Of a stretch of 7,520 nucleotides of DNA, positions 1 to 5,280 are shown piece by piece. Numbering within the stretch: the stretch's first letter is position 1; each line of letters begins with the position of its first letter. The position numbers and the translations under genes were made by a program. Origin of the DNA: Mesoaciditogaceae bacterium (lineage in GTDB: Bacteria > Thermotogota > Thermotogae > Mesoaciditogales > Mesoaciditogaceae); the NCBI GenBank assembly GCA_015486145.1, contig WFSH01000178.1, forward strand, positions 1 to 7,520, read 5' to 3'. A model generated the notes under the pieces. It saw nothing but the letters and a program-made list of their open reading frames with translations, was not told the DNA's origin and made no database searches.

Positions 1-114
1 GAACGCCCCAATGATTTTTCGCGCGATGATGTAAAGAAAGAAACTTATACAAAAGAAGAATTGTTAGAACACATCAAAGATTTGGCAAGTGTTTCTGGGA
101 AACAAGGCTCATAA
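1..114 (+). CDS. C-terminal end of an unidentified protein (5' part outside window)
   Basis: Frame 1 is open from the first base to a TAA at 112-114, giving 37 residues that end ...ELLEHIKDLASVSGKQGS. The tail is hydrophilic, with a probable amphipathic helix (KEELLEHIKDLA). No motif in it identifies a family. The absence of internal stops over 37 codons and a Lys/Glu-rich composition like the neighbouring genes support a real gene end, but the stretch is too short to be sure. The gene enters from the left edge, so its start and length are unknown. An imperfect inverted repeat begins 9 bases after the stop. Confidence 0.5.
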   Translation, partial: ERPNDFSRDDVKKETYTKEELLEHIKDLASVSGKQGS

Positions 115-122
115 GGGAGCGT

Positions 123-196
123 CTTCCTATGTGGGATAAAAATAGGAGTGGAAATTTATAGGCAATCAAAAAATTAGCACATCCCGCAATAGGAGG
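123..196. repeat. Long imperfect inverted repeat (43-nt loop)
   Basis: Bases 123-137 (CTTCCTATGTGGGAT) can pair with 181-196 (ATCCCGCAATAGGAGG). This gives 15 base pairs, two of them G-U, with one bulged A at 188 and a loop of 43 nt. The 3' arm contains AGGAGG (191-196), which would be the ribosome site of the short ORF at 204, so in RNA the structure would hide it. There is no T-tract after it, so it is not an ordinary intrinsic terminator. Confidence 0.45.
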
Positions 197-203
197 CGAA
201 AAA

Positions 204-287
204 GTGAAATATCAAACTTCCCATCACTTTGAGAAAGATATCCAAAGGCTTGATCCAAAACGGATCTCTTCGAGATTGTGTGGGTAA
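204..287 (+). CDS. Short ORF, 27 codons, hypothetical; possibly a gene remnant
   Basis: A GTG start at 204 lies 7 nt after a perfect AGGAGG (191-196) and opens 27 codons to TAA at 285-287. The peptide reads YQTSHHFEKDIQRLDPKR in its middle. The pattern of a beta strand followed by a basic FxKDIxRLDP helix is faintly like the first residues of RelE/ParE-type toxins. The reading is too short to fold as such a toxin and has no catalytic end, so at most it is a truncated one. Its last codons overlap, in another frame, the gene-end remnant at 254-301, which argues for a scrambled, decaying region. The ribosome site is the main reason to list it. Confidence 0.22.
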   Translation: MKYQTSHHFEKDIQRLDPKRISSRLCG

Positions 288-301
288 CATATTTCGAATA
301 A
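254..301 (+). pseudogene. Gene-end remnant (last ~15 codons), paralogue of the 2446-2637 remnant
   Basis: In the frame ending at TAA 299-301 the sequence reads ...DLFEIVWVTYFE. The minus-strand remnant ending at 2446 reads ...ELFRIVGITFLE in the same position relative to its own stop. Of the 36 aligned bases starting at 266 and ending with the stop, I count 26 identical. The frame is closed by TGA at 251-253, so only the extreme C-terminus survives. It is followed by a terminator-like hairpin that is also shared with the other copy. The family of the parent gene is not recognised. Confidence 0.4.
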
Positions 302-439
302 TAGCATTCTTTGACATTTTAGTACCGCTTTTCAAGCAGTTCGATTTTCTTGAAGCCTTGTTAAAACTGATTCAGGCGTTTGTTTGGAATTTTTGACCAC
401 AGCGTCATTCTGAAAGTTCTGTAGGAACTATTCAGGACC
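266..439 (+). repeat. Diverged repeat, copy A (gene end + terminator + palindrome)
   Basis: This ~174-bp stretch aligns collinearly, with small gaps, to the reverse complement of 2301-2481. Anchors seen by hand are the gene end and stop (266-301), an ACCGCTT hairpin (324-340), a 24-nt block at 350-373 with 22 identities to 2371-2394 reversed, and a closing palindrome at 404-439. The two copies lie in opposite orientation on either side of the binding-protein gene at 859-2103. Confidence 0.6.
324..350 (+). terminator. Probable intrinsic terminator of the copy A remnant
   Basis: ACCGCTT (324-330) pairs with AAGCAGT (334-340), 6 of 7 positions, around a TTC loop. The run ATTTTCTT follows at 343-350. 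The equivalent hairpin in copy B has a perfect 7-bp stem and a better T-tract, so this copy looks like a decayed version. Confidence 0.45.
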
Positions 440-490
440 TTCAAGCAACTAACAAGGTGGATCGAGATTTTGATTCAAGTTCAGAATGAC
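404..490. repeat. Palindromic intergenic element with 11-bp terminal inverted repeats
   Basis: The element is bounded by GTCATTCTGAA (404-414) and its exact reverse complement TTCAGAATGAC (480-490). Inside, GTTC (416-419) and GAAC (425-428) form a small hairpin, flanked by CTGAA and TTCAG that also pair (roughly 410-435). It resembles the GTCATTC...GAATGAC palindromic repeats scattered between genes in many bacteria. There is no coding capacity, so if mobile it would depend on a transposase elsewhere. The right part resembles the element at 544-606. Confidence 0.6.
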
Positions 491-543
491 ACGATTCAAA
501 AAAGAGACATCCATTTCAGCTTTCGCTTCGGTTATGAAAAATG

Positions 544-606
544 GTCATTCCGGCCACCGAGCCGGAATCTCGTTTTGAAGAGATCCTGAATCAAATTCAG
601 GATGAC
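544..606. repeat. Two-hairpin palindromic element (REP/MITE-like)
   Basis: GTCAT (544-548) and ATGAC (602-606) form the outer inverted ends. Inside are two clean hairpins: ATTCCGGC (547-554) with GCCGGAAT (561-568), an 8-bp stem; and ATCCTGAAT (583-591) with ATTCAGGAT (595-603), a 9-bp stem with loop CAA. The layout of two stems inside GTCATTC-type ends is typical of widespread bacterial intergenic palindromes. It lies immediately before the broken reading frame at 607-862 and may have interrupted it. Confidence 0.65.
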
Positions 607-862
607 ACTAAGGCAAAAGACTCTATGCTAATAAGCTCTTATGTCCTGACAGTGCTTCGAGGGTGCTTGTTTTTTACTTGATGACAAGGTGTCTTTGAAT
701 GACCTTGTTCAAATCTGCAAGAACAGACAGAATAGAGATTTGTCATGTTTTATCCACACAAAAATGAAGAGAACCATGAGTTTTATGGATGGGAGTACGA
801 ATATTGGTCTTTCATATTCTGAAGGGCGATACAAAAAAATCGTAAAGGAGGAAACATTATGA
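607..862 (+). pseudogene. Broken reading frame, possibly a GlpP-like antiterminator remnant
   Basis: One frame is open from 650 to TGA at 860-862 (70 codons) and reads CFLLDDKVSLNDLVQICKNR then a FIH segment. The preceding codons lie in the neighbouring frame, SSYVLTVLRG, starting near ATG 625. The two frames join if one T is dropped from the run of six at 670-675. The combined order (short helix, hydrophobic strand, FLL plus acidic residues, helix, FIH) is reminiscent of the first beta/alpha units of GlpP, the glycerol-3-phosphate responsive antiterminator. The later part (SFMDGSTNIGLSY) does not fit, and no full gene is possible. The stop overlaps the ATG of the next gene as ATGA. That gene encodes a glycerol-phosphate-type binding protein, which makes the idea more attractive. 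The resemblance is from memory of the family only. Confidence 0.33.
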
Positions 863-2103
863 AACGGGTAATTTTCGTTCTGCTTATTTTATCTCTTTTA
901 GCTTTTTCAGTCTTTGCTCAACAAAAAGTCGTGGTAACTTTTTGGGAAGGAATGGGTGCGAAACTCGGCACAACGCTAACACAAATCACCAATCTTTTCA
1001 ACAAAGAGCACCCAAACATTGAAGTTAAGCTCGTCTACTTGGGGAGTACTCACGAAGTTGATTCTAAAGTGATGACAGCGATCAGAGTAAAAGCTTTGCC
1101 AACTATGTCAGAGGATCTCCCGGCGTGGGCGGCATACGCTGTTTCAAAAGGTGTGGTCGCTCCTGTGGATGAATTTTCGGATTTCTCGAAAGTAGCCAAA
1201 GAATTGTATCCGTCGGTTTTGAAAATGTCAAAAATAGATGGCAAGATTTATACTCTACCGTTCAGTCAAAGCATGTTGATTTTATATTATAGACCGCTGA
1301 TGTTTGAAAAAGCTGGTATCACTCCTCCTAAAACCATGCAAGAACTGGCTCGAGACGCAAAACTTCTGACGATCAAGAAAAATGGAAAGATCGTGAGATA
1401 CGGACTTGGATTCAGAACTACTTTTGGATCTTTCAGCTTTGTAGCTTTTCAATTTGGCGGTCAGTACATAAAAAACGGGAAACTTGTGATCAATTCTCCT
1501 CAGAATGTCAAAGCGCTAACTTTTTTGGTCAATCTCGTTAAAAAAGGCTACGCTTATGCACAAAACGGTTATCTTGACAGTCAATTTACCACTTCATCTA
1601 TTGCCATGTCGTTAGGAGGTGCTGCACAGCTTTCTTATATTCTATCAGATATAGCAGGTCAAAAAGATGGCATTGCAATGGCTCCAATTCCAAGAGATGT
1701 GGCATTTCATCCCGAGTTTCACGGCCCCACTTTGGTAATCTACAACACATCCACCAAAGTTCAGCAGAAAGCAGCTTGGGAATATGTTAAATTTTTACTT
1801 TCACCTGCAGTCCAGCTTTTCTGGTCAATGAACACCAATTATCCTCCTCTCAACAAGAGAGTTGTGCTTTTACCTCAATGGAAAGCTTACGTTCAAAATA
1901 ACAGCTATCACATTGGTTCAATGCTTGTAGGAATTTCTAAGGCGATTGCATATACTCCCACTGTTGGTTGGTGGCCAGGCGTAGATTTAGCTATACAAAC
2001 CGCATTTGAAGACGCAATACATTTCACAAAATCTCCACAAGAGGCACTCGATCAAGCACAAAAACAGGCAGAGCAAATAAGGGCAAAATTTCTAAACAAA
2101 TAA
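859..2103 (+). CDS. Extracellular ABC transporter solute-binding protein, family 1 (UgpB/sugar type)
   Basis: This 414-residue secreted receptor would capture a sugar or glycerol-phosphate-like ligand outside the inner membrane and pass it to an ABC importer. Residues 1-20 form a signal peptide: Lys-Arg, a Leu-rich core, and FSVFA with likely cleavage after A20. There is no lipobox. The mature protein opens with a beta strand and FWEGMGAKLG (28-37), the usual start of this family and close to the FWHSM start of UgpB. Aromatic WWPG (371-374) and a Gln/Ala-rich final helix are typical of the C-terminal lobe. Length is normal. The start is fixed by GGAGG at 847-851, 7 nt before the ATG. No permease or ATPase gene of the matching (MalF/MalG-type) class lies nearby, so this is an orphan receptor in the window. 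It is flanked by repeats and gene remnants. Family is certain; the ligand is not. Confidence 0.93.
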   Translation: MKRVIFVLLILSLLAFSVFAQQKVVVTFWEGMGAKLGTTLTQITNLFNKEHPNIEVKLVYLGSTHEVDSKVMTAIRVKALPTMSEDLPAWAAYAVSKGVVAPVDEFSDFSKVAKELYPSVLKMSKIDGKIYTLPFSQSMLILYYRPLMFEKAGITPPKTMQELARDAKLLTIKKNGKIVRYGLGFRTTFGSFSFVAFQFGGQYIKNGKLVINSPQNVKALTFLVNLVKKGYAYAQNGYLDSQFTTSSIAMSLGGAAQLSYILSDIAGQKDGIAMAPIPRDVAFHPEFHGPTLVIYNTSTKVQQKAAWEYVKFLLSPAVQLFWSMNTNYPPLNKRVVLLPQWKAYVQNNSYHIGSMLVGISKAIAYTPTVGWWPGVDLAIQTAFEDAIHFTKSPQEALDQAQKQAEQIRAKFLNK

Positions 2104-2125
2104 AAACATTATCATTGTAGAATAC

Positions 2126-2147
2126 GGCGGGCAGTTAACTGTCCGCC
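2126..2147 (+). terminator. Strong hairpin after the binding-protein gene
   Basis: GGCGGGCAG (2126-2134) pairs with CTGTCCGCC (2139-2147) around TTAA, a 9-bp GC-rich stem with one G-U pair. It begins 22 nt after the stop codon. The following bases (TATGTAGGAAGG) are not T-rich, so it may act as a weak terminator or as a 3' end that protects the mRNA. Confidence 0.5.
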
Positions 2148-2198
2148 TATGTAGGAAGGTTCGGGAAAAAATTAGGGTCGGGTCTTGAAATGTATAAA

Positions 2199-2269
2199 TC
2201 AGTGAACAGTGAGGAGTAAGCTGTGAATCAGTGATGAGTGATCAGTGATGAGTGATCAGTGATGGGTGA
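2199..2269. repeat. Heptanucleotide tandem array (AGTGA-type)
   Basis: Seven-base units ending in AGTGA or a near variant run as four units (2199-2226), one extra A, then six units (2228-2269): TCAGTGA, TGAGTGA alternating, the last TGGGTGA. Two identical 14-mers (CAGTGATGAGTGAT at 2229-2242 and 2243-2256) are followed by a third with two changes. Units are directly adjacent without spacers, so this is a simple repeat of the kind that grows by slippage. No reading frame or hairpin of note is associated with it. Confidence 0.75.
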
Positions 2270-2300
2270 GAAGCAATACATCTATATCTCTTAGCACAAT

Positions 2301-2481
2301 ATCATCCTGAAATTTCCGAAAGAGCTATTCAGGACGATGCTGTAATGATCAAAGACTCAAATAAAAGAGCGAATAAGTTTTGACAAGGCTTCAAAAATTA
2401 CATTCACCGCTTGTAAAGCGGTATTCAGAATGTCGAAGAACGTCGTTATTCAAGAAATGTTATCCCCACGATTCTAAAGAG
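2301..2481 (-). repeat. Diverged repeat, copy B (inverted partner of 266-439)
   Basis: Read on the minus strand, this copy has the same order as copy A: gene end with stop (2481 down to 2446), ACCGCTT hairpin (2422-2406), the block matching 350-373 (2394-2371, 22 of 24 identical), and a closing palindrome (2338-2301) with arms ATCATCCTGAA and TTCAGGACGAT. Copy B is the better preserved, since it still joins a longer open reading frame and a cleaner terminator. Confidence 0.6.
2393..2433 (-). terminator. Intrinsic terminator of the minus-strand remnant
   Basis: On the minus strand, ACCGCTT pairs perfectly with AAGCGGT around a 3-nt loop (2406-2422). The outer arms ACATTC and GAATGT (2428-2433 with 2400-2405) add six pairs past a 5-nt bulge. 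A TTTTT run follows (complement of 2393-2397). It lies 13 nt beyond the TAA of the 2446-2637 remnant, the expected place. Confidence 0.6.
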
Positions 2482-2637
2482 TTCCATCTTTTCTTTGACG
2501 CTTTTTAACAGTTTCTTGGTCTGCTCTTCGTTTATTCCAATTTTCTTAAAATCTTCATTAGAGTAAATATTGGGAAAGGCCAAGTCGGTTTTGAGAAATT
2601 CAGCGAAAAAAGGAGATTTGGCTTGAAATAAAGCGAT
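2446..2637 (-). pseudogene. C-terminal remnant (63 codons) of an unidentified gene
   Basis: On the minus strand a frame is open for 63 codons down to TAA at 2448-2446. It reads like coding sequence: FFAEFLKTDLAFPNIYS, then a charged helical part NEEQTKKLLKSVKEKMELF, ending FRIVGITFLE. The frame is closed upstream by a TAA at 2640-2638 and has no plausible start codon or ribosome site, so this is the tail of a once longer gene. The upstream part has probably been lost or overwritten by the promoter region of the operon at 2756. I do not recognise the family. The short remnant at 254-301 is a second copy of its last residues, and both carry the same terminator hairpin. Confidence 0.5.
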
Positions 2638-2670
2638 TTATGGATTTAATGCTTGTAGATGGTAAATTTA

Positions 2671-2695
2671 GCCTCAATATGCCTCAATTTCGAGG
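2671..2695. promoter_or_regulatory. Tandem 10-nt repeat and inverted CCTC/GAGG next to the -35 box
   Basis: GCCTCAATAT (2671-2680) is followed directly by GCCTCAATTT (2681-2690), 9 of 10 bases alike and one helical turn apart. CCTC (2682-2685) and GAGG (2692-2695) also form a small inverted repeat ending against the -35 box at 2696. Position and spacing would suit an activator site, but no known consensus is recognised. Confidence 0.3.
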
Positions 2696-2724
2696 TTGAT
2701 TGTCATTTGTTTTTTGCTTATAAT
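2696..2724 (+). promoter_or_regulatory. Sigma-70-type promoter of the ribose operon
   Basis: TTGATT (2696-2701) and a perfect TATAAT (2719-2724) are separated by 17 nt, the ideal spacing. Transcription would begin around 2730-2732, inside the operator and about 25 nt ahead of the repressor start codon. This is the clearest promoter in the window. Confidence 0.8.
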
Positions 2725-2729
2725 TATTC

Positions 2730-2745
2730 TTGAAAACGTTTGCAA
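2730..2745. promoter_or_regulatory. LacI-family operator over the transcription start
   Basis: TTGAAAACGTTTGCAA is a 16-nt palindrome with a single mismatched pair and the central CG typical of LacI/GalR/PurR/RbsR operators. It begins 5 nt after the -10 box, so a bound repressor would block initiation. Its right end touches the ribosome site GGAAGG (2746-2751). The natural ligand is the repressor encoded immediately downstream, which implies autorepression. Confidence 0.75.
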
Positions 2746-2755
2746 GGAAGGTTAA

Positions 2756-3775
2756 ATGGTGAATAGAAAAAATATAAAAGATGTCGCAAGAGCTGCTGGG
2801 GTTTCGATTTCAACTGTTTCCAGGGTTTTGAATGATTCAAAGGGTGTTAGAGAAGAATTAAAACAAAAAGTACTCGATGCGGTTCAAATATTGGGATATC
2901 ATTCTAATACGATAGCTCGCGCTCTTAAGGGTATGCCAACAAAAACTTTTGGACTTTTGATACCGAGCATAGAAAATCCCTTTTTCCCTTCAATGGTAAG
3001 AGGTGTTCAAGATGAAGCTCATAGAAATGGGTATTCTGTTTTTCTCTGCAATACTGATGGCTCTGGCATTATAGAAGAGGCCCAATTTAGATTGTTGCTT
3101 GATAAGAAAGTTGATGGGATAATATTAGTGGCTTCAAAGTATACGACAAAGTATTTAAAAAAGGAAAATAACGAGTTGCCGATTGTCATGATGGATAGAT
3201 ATGTGAGAAGTCCAAATTACTCATATGTTACAGTTGACCATTCTGTGGGCGTGAGACTTGCCATGGATCACTTGCGCACGTTGGGTCATAAAAGGATCGC
3301 ATTTTTGGGATCAAAATTGATCTCTTCTGGTGCCAGAGAACGTTTTCAAGCTTATAAAAGATATATGATAGATTTAAGGAGTAAACTCGATGAATCACTT
3401 GTGGTTTTAGGCGATTACACTTATGAAAGCGGTATTAAAATGACTGAAGAGTTGTTAAGAAGAGATGTAAAGTTCGATTCCATACTTTGTGGAAATGATT
3501 TGATAGCATTTGGCGTTATTGAGGTTTTAAAGCAGAAAGGAATCGCAGTACCCGATAGTATTTCTGTCGTGGGCTATGATGACATAGCTTTTTCTTCTTA
3601 TTACACTCCAAAGCTTACAACTGTTCATCAACCTACATACGATGTGGGACAGTTATCTGCCAAAATGCTAATAGACATGATCTCCGGAGTTGACAGAAGA
3701 GTTAAGCACATTAAGATCGAACCATCACTTGCAATAAGAGAAACTACCCTCAGAGTTGGAAGTGATAGCCATTGA
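2756..3775 (+). CDS. rbsR: LacI-family transcriptional repressor, RbsR-like
   Basis: This 339-residue repressor would bind the operator at 2730-2745 and be released by a sugar ligand. Residues 7-26 (IKDVARAAGVSISTVSRVLN) are the classic LacI helix-turn-helix. The hinge helix follows around 48-58 (SNTIARALKG). The C-terminal two-lobed sugar domain starts at about residue 65 with FGLLIPSIENPFFPSMVRG. Its opening and its end (VVGYDDIAFSSYYTPKLTTVHQP) closely follow E. coli RbsR. The length is standard. The start is ATG 2756, with GGAAGG (2746-2751) just upstream. The gene is first in the operon, and its TGA overlaps the TTG start of rbsA by 4 bases, so the two are translationally coupled. Family is certain; ribose as effector is inferred from the transporter it precedes. 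Confidence 0.9.
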   Translation: MVNRKNIKDVARAAGVSISTVSRVLNDSKGVREELKQKVLDAVQILGYHSNTIARALKGMPTKTFGLLIPSIENPFFPSMVRGVQDEAHRNGYSVFLCNTDGSGIIEEAQFRLLLDKKVDGIILVASKYTTKYLKKENNELPIVMMDRYVRSPNYSYVTVDHSVGVRLAMDHLRTLGHKRIAFLGSKLISSGARERFQAYKRYMIDLRSKLDESLVVLGDYTYESGIKMTEELLRRDVKFDSILCGNDLIAFGVIEVLKQKGIAVPDSISVVGYDDIAFSSYYTPKLTTVHQPTYDVGQLSAKMLIDMISGVDRRVKHIKIEPSLAIRETTLRVGSDSH

Positions 3776-5277
3776 CAGAAATACTTAAAATAAAAGATGT
3801 TTTTAAATCTTTTTCAGGTGTTACGGTGCTTAAAGATATAAATCTTTCAGTTCAAGAAGGGAAACTTCACGCGATTGTTGGAGAAAATGGTGCTGGTAAA
3901 TCAACTTTAATGAAAATTATTGCTGGCGAGCTTGAACCAGACTCTGGAGAGATATACGTTAATGGAAAAATGGTGAAGTTTCGCTCTCCCATAGATGCCA
4001 TGCAATCGGGAATCTCTTTGATTCACCAGGAATTTAGTCTTGTACCGCAATTGACCGTTTATGAAAATATCTTTTTAGGTAGAGAAATATCAAAGAAGTT
4101 TTTCAAGATCAGTTTTGTCGATAAAAAAGCCATGAAAAATGCCACACATGAAGTACTAAAGACTTTTGGAATTAGCGATATAGATGTTGACTCAAAAGTG
4201 AAAGATTTAAGCGTTGCAAATAAACAATTGACAGAAATTGCCAAGGCTTTATCAACTAACTCAAGAATTTTGATAATGGATGAGCCAACAGCTGCTCTCA
4301 CGCTGAAAGAGACAAAAGTGCTTTTCGACATATTGAGAAAGCTTGAAGCACAGGGTGTAACGATCATTTTTATATCTCATAGACTCGAAGAAATATTTGA
4401 AATTGCCGATGTTGTAACTATTTTGAGAAACGGTGAACTTGTTGCAACCAAAAAAATGAACGAAGTCACCATGGAACAAGTCGTGAGTATGATGGTTGGT
4501 AGAAGTATGAAAAATAGATTTCCGGAAAAACCGATTCATGAAGTAAAAAATGAGATCATTCTTGATGTAAAAAACATTTCCTCTGATGCTTTTAAAAATG
4601 TAAGCTTTTCACTCCATAAAGGAGAAATATTGGGAATAGCCGGACTCGTTGGATGTGGAAATACGCAAGTGGGCGAGAGTATCTTTGGACTTAGAAAATT
4701 TACCGGAGAATTATACCTCGAGAGCAAACCTATTAGCATCTCGAATCCAACAGACGCTATCAAAAATGGTATTTTTCTTGTTCCGGAAGACCGACACGAT
4801 CTCGGATTGGTTTTACAACTCAGTGTTAAAGAGAATCACTCTCTGCCAAATTTAGATTTGTTCTCAAATTTTGGTTTCGTTTCTGCTGTGAAAGAGAAAA
4901 AATCGGTGCGTTCTTCCGTTTCATATCTAAATACCAAAATCAGCAGTATAAATCAAAGAGTTGATAATTTGAGTGGTGGAAATCAGCAAAAAGTTGTTCT
5001 TGGAAAATGGCTTGTGCGCTCTCCTAAAATTCTAATTCTCGATGAACCAACGAGAGGTATAGATGTGGGAGCAAAATACGAGATATACAAATTCATATAC
5101 GATCAAGTATCAAAGGGGGTTTCAATAATATACATTTCTTCAGAGCTCATTGAGGTTCTGAATCTTTCAGATAGAATTCTTGTAATGAGTGAAGGAAGGA
5201 TATCAGGAGAACTTGATCCTGCTAATTCGACTCAAGAAGATATTCTTAAACTTGCAGTGAAGGGAAAGGGATCTTAA
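3772..5277 (+). CDS. rbsA: Ribose-type ABC importer, tandem ATP-binding subunit
   Basis: This 501-residue protein has two ABC ATPase domains and would power sugar import from the cytoplasmic face of RbsC. Domain 1 has Walker A GENGAGKST (37-45), Q-loop Q86, signature LSVANKQ (146-152), Walker B ILIMDEP (166-172) and H-loop H203. Domain 2 has a degenerate Walker A GLVGCGNTQ (291-299, lysine missing), a full signature LSGGNQQK (400-407), Walker B ILILDEP (420-426), and serine in place of the H-loop histidine (YISSEL). Loss of function in the second Walker A is normal for RbsA/XylG/MglA proteins. The first signature has A where G is usual. The start is TTG 3772, overlapping the repressor stop (TTGA), with GGAAGTGAT (3758-3766) as ribosome site. 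rbsC begins 3 nt after its stop. MglA or XylG is a less likely identity, given the neighbours. Confidence 0.93.
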   Translation: MTEILKIKDVFKSFSGVTVLKDINLSVQEGKLHAIVGENGAGKSTLMKIIAGELEPDSGEIYVNGKMVKFRSPIDAMQSGISLIHQEFSLVPQLTVYENIFLGREISKKFFKISFVDKKAMKNATHEVLKTFGISDIDVDSKVKDLSVANKQLTEIAKALSTNSRILIMDEPTAALTLKETKVLFDILRKLEAQGVTIIFISHRLEEIFEIADVVTILRNGELVATKKMNEVTMEQVVSMMVGRSMKNRFPEKPIHEVKNEIILDVKNISSDAFKNVSFSLHKGEILGIAGLVGCGNTQVGESIFGLRKFTGELYLESKPISISNPTDAIKNGIFLVPEDRHDLGLVLQLSVKENHSLPNLDLFSNFGFVSAVKEKKSVRSSVSYLNTKISSINQRVDNLSGGNQQKVVLGKWLVRSPKILILDEPTRGIDVGAKYEIYKFIYDQVSKGVSIIYISSELIEVLNLSDRILVMSEGRISGELDPANSTQEDILKLAVKGKGS

Positions 5278-5280
5278 AAG

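Noticed and set aside
694..858. Sigma-70 promoter for the 859 gene
   Set aside because: Candidates such as TTGTTC-N17-CAGAAT are too weak to call.
2199..2269. CRISPR array
   Set aside because: Units are 7 nt and contiguous, with no spacers and no cas genes.
266..2481. Composite transposon around the binding-protein gene
   Set aside because: The inverted copies carry no transposase sequence and no target duplication was seen; they look like gene ends with terminators.
4059..4855. Several 68-102 codon frames on both strands inside rbsA
   Set aside because: They lie in shadow frames of a protein with intact ATPase motifs throughout; none has family motifs or a ribosome site.
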